Below are positions 59,803 to 64,000 of a stretch of DNA of 64,000 bases, in pieces; within the stretch, counting starts at the first letter, position 1, and each line of letters opens with the position of its first letter. This DNA comes from an uncultured Collinsella sp. (GTDB taxonomy: Bacteria; Actinomycetota; Coriobacteriia; Coriobacteriales; Coriobacteriaceae): the NCBI GenBank assembly GCA_937896835.1, contig CALBOJ010000075.1:12370-76369 (forward strand). Direction: 5' to 3'. The position numbers were made by a program, and so were the translations under genes. The notes under the pieces are model-generated. The model was not told where the DNA came from. It saw only the letters and a program-made list of their open reading frames with translations, and made no database searches.

Positions 59803-60233
59803 AAAAAATGGAGTTTTCAGCATCGCGGTACTGCCACTACCGTCGCAATTTTGCAACATACGGGCCCCGAAGCTATTTATGCCTGCCGATGCGCTCCCGA
59901 AGCTCATGTTTGCGCCCCTGAGACCACGATGCTTGTTCTAAAACGCACTATATATGCGCCTGGAGACGTTGATTAACGCTTTCGATGCGTATACACACAG
60001 CTTGGCGTGCTGAATACTCGCAAAAATGCACGCCGCTCCCTATGGGACCCGTCTGCAGCAGGCGCGAAGCGAATCGGAGCCCAGCTGGATGGGGCATGGG
60101 ACGATGCTAGGCGTGCTCGTGGCCCTGCCGCAGGCCTTTGGTGCTGTGGAAAACGCCCGTGTTCGCGTCTGGCTGTGTGGTAAATGACAGACGGGGTGCC
60201 GGACGCGCGGACTTTGTGCGTTCGCGCTCATTA

Positions 60234-60265
60234 GAAAAAACAGAGCCGCCCGTATCGGGCGGCTC
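60234..60265 (-). terminator. terminator of the suf operon
   Basis: GAGCCGCCC / GGGCGGCTC with a five-base loop, followed on the minus strand by TGTTTTTTCTAA. Confidence 0.9.
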
Positions 60266-60297
60266 GGCAATCAAAAACCTTGGATTCGGGGCATACG

Positions 60298-60732
60298 CTA
60301 CTGGTTTGCTTGCCCCTCGAGCATGCCGTCGAGGGTGCGCCAGGCGAGCTCGGCGCATTTGACGCGGGCGGGCATGTGCGAGATGTCCTGGAGCTGGGCG
60401 GCCTCGTCCAGATCTTCCAGGTCCTCCTCGGAGAGCTGCTCGCCGCGGATCATGGCGAGGAAGAGCTCTGCCAAGCGGCGAGCTTCCTCGACGGTCTCGC
60501 CGGTGATGAGGTCGGCCATGATGTCGGCGCTTGCCTGGCTGATGGCGCAGCCGTGGCCGGTAAAGGAGGCCTCCTCGATCACGTTGTTCTCGACACGTAG
60601 CTGCAAGGTGAGCTCGTCTCCGCAGCTGGGGTTGATGCCGTCGTGCTCGTGCGTGGGGGCGTCCATCTCGTACTTGTAGTCGGGGTGCGAGTTGTGCTCC
60701 ATAAACGTGGTGGAGGTGTACAGATTACCCAT
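60298..60732 (-). CDS. sufU: SufU iron-sulfur cluster scaffold/sulfurtransferase
   Basis: 144 residues from ATG 60732 (MGNLYTSTTFMEHNSH); the start lies inside the last codons of sufS, an eight-base overlap that couples their translation. The three zinc/cluster cysteines are in 'NPSCGDELTLQL', 'GHGCAISQASADIMA' and 'VKCAELAW'. SufU takes persulfide sulfur from SufS and passes it to SufBCD. The SufU-type insert between the second and third Cys is present. Last gene of the operon. Confidence 0.93.
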   Translation of the reverse strand: MGNLYTSTTFMEHNSHPDYKYEMDAPTHEHDGINPSCGDELTLQLRVENNVIEEASFTGHGCAISQASADIMADLITGETVEEARRLAELFLAMIRGEQLSEEDLEDLDEAAQLQDISHMPARVKCAELAWRTLDGMLEGQANQ

Positions 60733-62050
60733 TGAACGTGCTCCAAACGTGATGCAGGCCGGCGATGAACTTGTCGATATCGGCCTTGTCGTTGTAGAAG
60801 GCCACGCTGGCGCGGCAGCAGGCAAGGTTCTCGACGCCCAGCCAGGTGAGCAGCGGCTGCGCACAGTGGTGGCCGGCGCGAATGCAGACGCCGTCCATGT
60901 CCATGATGCTCGCTACGTCGTGCGGGTGGATGCCCTTGACGTTAAAGCTCACGACGCCGTGGTGGTTGTCCCAATAGATGGAGCCGATGATCTGGACAAA
61001 GTCGAGCTGCATGAGTTCGCCCATCAGATAGTGGACGAGTGCCTGCTCGCGGGCCTGGATGTTCTCGTAACCCACCGTGTTGACCAGGTAATCGAGTGCG
61101 GCGCCCGTGGCGAAGATGCCGGCGGCGTCCTGCGTGCCGGCCTCGAACTTCTCGGGGACGGGAGCCCAGACAGCGTTCTGCTCGGTGACCGAATCGATCA
61201 TCTCGCCGCCGGTAAGCATGGGCGGCATGGCGTTGAGCAGGTCCATCTTGCCCCACAGCACGCCGATGCCCATGGGGCCCATGGCCTTGTGCGCACTAAA
61301 GGCAAAGAAGTCGGCGCCCAGGTCGGCCACATCGACCGGCATGTGCGGCAGCGACTGCGCGCCGTCGACGACCAGATAGCCGCCGTACTTGTGCACGAGC
61401 TTGCCGAGGTTCTTGACCGGGTTCTCGACGCCCAGCACGTTGGAGACCTGTCCCACGGCTAGGATCTTGGTCTTGGGACCCACCTTGGCAAGAACCTCCT
61501 CGGTGGTGAGCTGGCCGGTCTTGGTGGGGTAGAGGTAGACGAGCTTGGCGCCGGTCTCGCGGCAGACCTGCTGCCACGGAATCAGGTTGGAGTGGTGCTC
61601 CATGATGGTGATGACGACCTCGTCGCCCGGTTCGAGCACTGTGGGCGCAAAGCTCTTAGCGACCAGGTTGAGCGACTCGCTCGTGTTGCGGGTGAAGACG
61701 ACCTCGTTGGCCTGTGAGGCGCCGATGAGGTCGGCGATCTGCTGGCGGACCTTCGCGATGGCGTCGGTGGCCTCGACGGACAGCGAGTACAGGCCGCGCA
61801 GGGGGTTGGCATTCATGCGCTGGTAGAAGTCGCGTTCGGCGTCGAGCACACAGGCAGGGCGCTGCGCGGTGGCGGCGCTATCGAGGAAAGCGATCTCGGG
61901 GTGCTGCTGGAACAGCGGGAACTGGCCCTTGTAGGGGTTGGTCTCGATGTCCACGGTGGGCCAGCAGCGCGAAGCCTCGTCGCTGGCGTCGAGCTCCATG
62001 GGCTCGGGGGCAGTACAGGTGTCGCATTTAACGTGCTCGGTGTCGATCAT
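60725..62050 (-). CDS. sufS: cysteine desulfurase SufS
   Basis: 441 residues, starting within the stop codon of sufD (ATGA overlap). It takes sulfur from cysteine as a persulfide for cluster assembly. The PLP lysine lies in 'FFAFSAHKAMGPMG', and the active-site Cys in 'IRAGHHCAQPLL'. 'TRNTSESLNLVA' and 'EHHSNLIPWQ' bind the cofactor. The N-terminus is about 35 residues longer than usual and contains C-D-T-C and an acidic stretch before the normal 'FPLFQQHPEIAFLDSAATAQ'; the reason is unknown. Confidence 0.95.
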   Translation of the reverse strand: MIDTEHVKCDTCTAPEPMELDASDEASRCWPTVDIETNPYKGQFPLFQQHPEIAFLDSAATAQRPACVLDAERDFYQRMNANPLRGLYSLSVEATDAIAKVRQQIADLIGASQANEVVFTRNTSESLNLVAKSFAPTVLEPGDEVVITIMEHHSNLIPWQQVCRETGAKLVYLYPTKTGQLTTEEVLAKVGPKTKILAVGQVSNVLGVENPVKNLGKLVHKYGGYLVVDGAQSLPHMPVDVADLGADFFAFSAHKAMGPMGIGVLWGKMDLLNAMPPMLTGGEMIDSVTEQNAVWAPVPEKFEAGTQDAAGIFATGAALDYLVNTVGYENIQAREQALVHYLMGELMQLDFVQIIGSIYWDNHHGVVSFNVKGIHPHDVASIMDMDGVCIRAGHHCAQPLLTWLGVENLACCRASVAFYNDKADIDKFIAGLHHVWSTFNG

Positions 62051-63318
62051 GCGAGCTCCTCTTCAAAGTTGTCGATCAGGTTGTTGCCTAGGCGGACGAC
62101 GGCGGCGCGGGTGCGCTCGTCGGTGGCGGAAAGCGCGGCGTCCTCCAGTTTGGCGCGGATGAACAGGTCCTCGGCAGCGTTTTGGTCAAGGCCACGGCAG
62201 GCGAGGTAGAACAGCTGCTCGTCGCGGACGTGACCGATGGTGGCGCCGTGGTTGCCGGCGACGTCGTCCTCGTCACAGAGAATGACGGGAACGGTCTTGT
62301 TGTCGACGCCCTTGTTGGCCAAAAGCACCGTCTCGCGTTCGGTGCCGGTTGCACCCTTGCAGCCGTGCACGAGGTCGATGGTGCCACGGTAGACCTTCTT
62401 GGACGTGCCGGTCAGCACGCCGTTGGCGTCGATCTCGCACTCGGTCTTGCGACCGCGGTGGCGCAGCTCGTAGTTAAAGTCGCGCACCTGCTCGCGGGCG
62501 CCCAGGTAATCGGTATCGATGGTCACCTTGGCGGTGTCGCCCAGCAGGTCGCCGGCAAGGCCGGTGGCGCTGGCGCCGGCACCCAGGACGGTGTGCTGCA
62601 CGTTGACGCGCGCGCCCTCGTCCAGGAACAGGCCGGTGTCGTCGAGTGCGATCCAGCTGTCGTCGAGTGTCTGCGTGCAGGTCACGTTGACGGTGGCGTA
62701 CTCGTGGGCGCACACGCGTAGCACGGAGCCCACGACACCCTCGCCGGTAACAGGAGAGTCTAGGGCAATATGCAGGTCGAGCGTTGCCTGCGGGCGAGCG
62801 ACGATGTCGATGGCGGCGATGGCCGCGGCGGCATCGACACCGCTCACACGCACGGTAACCGTGGCGTGCTGGTATGCGGGCACATCGATGACGATGCGCT
62901 TGGTAGCGTGCTCGGCCAAGTAGGCGTAGGCAGCCTCGCCCATGCCGGTTTCGAAGGCTTCAGCAGGGGAGAGCTCCTCCTCGAGCTTAATGGCACCGGC
63001 CTGGTAGACGGAGGTGGCGGGGACATCGAGCTCGGTCTCGGGCGTGATGCGGGCGCGGTCGGCGGCATCACCGGGGGCGGAGGCACGGCGCTCGGGGAAG
63101 CGCTCGGCCATGGCGTCCATGGCGGTGTCGAAGGCGTCGGCCGCGCCGGAGAACTGCTCGTCCAAGCCCTCGACCTCAACGGCCTCGGCGGGAGTGGCGG
63201 CAAGCTCGTCAGAGAGCTCGAGCTTGGTCTGGTTCATTTTCAACCAGCCCCAGGTTGCTGCGGGCATCGCGTTGACCTGCTCGAGCGTGGTAGCAGCGGC
63301 GTTGGTTTCCTGTTTCAT
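62047..63318 (-). CDS. sufD: SufD, Fe-S cluster assembly subunit
   Basis: 423 residues, starting in the TAATG overlap with the sufB stop codon. SufD pairs with SufB and the SufC ATPase to build clusters. The C-terminal half holds the beta-helix pattern and 'EDDVAGNHGATIGHVRDEQLFYLACRGL', the family's His-containing landmark. The N-terminal 100 residues are variable, Ala/Glu-rich, as in other actinobacterial SufD. The cluster-binding end 'IDNFEEELA' overlaps the sufS start. Confidence 0.92.
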   Translation of the reverse strand: MKQETNAAATTLEQVNAMPAATWGWLKMNQTKLELSDELAATPAEAVEVEGLDEQFSGAADAFDTAMDAMAERFPERRASAPGDAADRARITPETELDVPATSVYQAGAIKLEEELSPAEAFETGMGEAAYAYLAEHATKRIVIDVPAYQHATVTVRVSGVDAAAAIAAIDIVARPQATLDLHIALDSPVTGEGVVGSVLRVCAHEYATVNVTCTQTLDDSWIALDDTGLFLDEGARVNVQHTVLGAGASATGLAGDLLGDTAKVTIDTDYLGAREQVRDFNYELRHRGRKTECEIDANGVLTGTSKKVYRGTIDLVHGCKGATGTERETVLLANKGVDNKTVPVILCDEDDVAGNHGATIGHVRDEQLFYLACRGLDQNAAEDLFIRAKLEDAALSATDERTRAAVVRLGNNLIDNFEEELA

Positions 63319-64000
63319 TATCCGATCGCTCCTTCCATCTCGAGCTTGATCAGGTTGTTCATTTCGACGGCGTACTCCAGCGGCAGCTCCTTGGAGACCG
63401 GGTTAGCAAAGCCGTTGACGATCATGGTGCGGGCCTCTTCCTCCGAGATGCCGCGGCTCATCAGGTAGAACACCTTGTCGTCGCCGATGCGGCCGATGGT
63501 GGCCTCGTGGCCGATGTCGACGTTCTTGGCGCGGATGTCCATGGCGGGGATGGTGTCGGAGCGGCTCTGGTCATCGAGCATGAGCGACTGGCAGCTCACG
63601 GTTGCCTTGGAACCCTCTGCCTTGGGCGTGGCCACGATAGAGCTGCGGAAGGTCTGAATGCCGCCGCTCTTGGAGATACCTTTGGTCTCGACGGTTGCCG
63701 AGGTATCGGGCGCGTTGAGCACGACCTTGCAGCCGGTATCCAGGTTCTGGCCGGCGCCGGCAAAGGTGATGCCGGTAAAGCTCGAGCGGGCGCGGCGGCC
63801 GTTGAGCACGCTCATGGGGTAGAGGTAGCCTACGTGGCTGCCGAAGGAACCGCTGATCCACTCGATATCGCCGTCCTCGTCCACGCGCGCACGCTTGGTG
63901 TTGAGGTTGTACATGTTCTTGGACCAGTTCTCGATGGTCGAGTAGCGCAGGTGCGCGCGCTTGCCCACAAAGAGCTCGACGGCACCGGCATGGAGGTTGG
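63318..64000 (-). CDS. sufB: SufB, Fe-S cluster assembly subunit (C-terminal part, cut by window end)
   Basis: The last about 227 residues of SufB; the frame is open to the right end of the window and no start is inside it. 'LRYSTIENWSKNMYNLNTKR' and 'GSHVGYLYPMSVL' are SufB signatures. 'IGHEATIGRIGDDKVFYLMSRG' holds the conserved Asp/His region, and 'FANPVSKELPLEYAVEMNNL' closes the protein. SufB is the main scaffold that holds the nascent cluster. Gene order sufB-sufD-sufS-sufU; sufC is expected upstream, outside the window. Confidence 0.96.
   Translation of the reverse strand, partial: NLHAGAVELFVGKRAHLRYSTIENWSKNMYNLNTKRARVDEDGDIEWISGSFGSHVGYLYPMSVLNGRRARSSFTGITFAGAGQNLDTGCKVVLNAPDTSATVETKGISKSGGIQTFRSSIVATPKAEGSKATVSCQSLMLDDQSRSDTIPAMDIRAKNVDIGHEATIGRIGDDKVFYLMSRGISEEEARTMIVNGFANPVSKELPLEYAVEMNNLIKLEMEGAIG

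Noticed and set aside
1..64000. CRISPR arrays, rRNA genes and prophage structural genes
   Set aside because: No regularly spaced direct repeats, no rRNA segments and no capsid, tail or integrase genes were seen.

Overview
The window looks like a chromosomal segment of a high-GC anaerobic actinobacterium of the class Coriobacteriia, most like Collinsella. This is inferred from base composition, strong GAGG-type ribosome sites, a Rho factor with a long disordered N-terminus, a CarD regulator, SufBDSU iron-sulfur assembly and PckA. No rRNA is present, so the species is not fixed.

Layout. 1-4.0 kb: start of an M20 peptidase (minus), an unknown protein with a possible nuclease domain, then serC-serA (minus). 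4.1-22 kb: a defence island between serC and a Na+(K+)/H+ antiporter gene. It holds an orphan antitoxin-like gene, a complete type 1 BREX operon (brxA, brxB, brxC, pglX, pglZ, brxL), two unrecognised tail genes and a DUF3800 gene framed by twin hairpins. 22-46 kb: housekeeping genes: antiporter, phosphatase, flippase, pckA, B3/4-domain protein, MarR, DegV, MGMT-like, trpS, a WecA/TagO-type transferase, a candidate 6S RNA, a PflX-like radical SAM protein, tRNA-Ala, pncB, proB, a peptidase, proA, HD protein, carD and argS. 46-64 kb: rho, two membrane-associated genes, a ROK kinase, an aminotransferase, tRNA-His and two tRNA-Lys, dinD, an FAD oxidoreductase, a GGGtGRT/NifU-like pair, a REP-associated (Y1) transposase and the sufB-sufD-sufS-sufU operon (minus, sufB cut by the window end).

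The most striking region is the BREX operon. (1) A run of ten G lies at the 5' end of brxA. A well-placed Shine-Dalgarno and GTG lie upstream in a frame that joins brxA only if the run has nine or twelve G. The locus therefore looks phase-variable, and the sequence given is in the out-of-frame state. (2) pglX is cleanly split: the methyltransferase and specificity part (838 aa) and the conserved C-terminal part (322 aa) are separate genes. Between them sits a lower-GC cassette of about 1 kb coding a 48-residue basic peptide and a three-helix membrane protein. Accessory defence genes are known between pglX and pglZ in other BREX loci, but here the cargo sits inside pglX.

A second theme is intergenic repeats. 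At least six copies of a roughly 40-bp palindrome lie between genes from 28.5 to 43 kb, with two further families of short repeats built on similar sequence. The Y1 transposase at 58.8 kb is of the type that usually goes with such elements.
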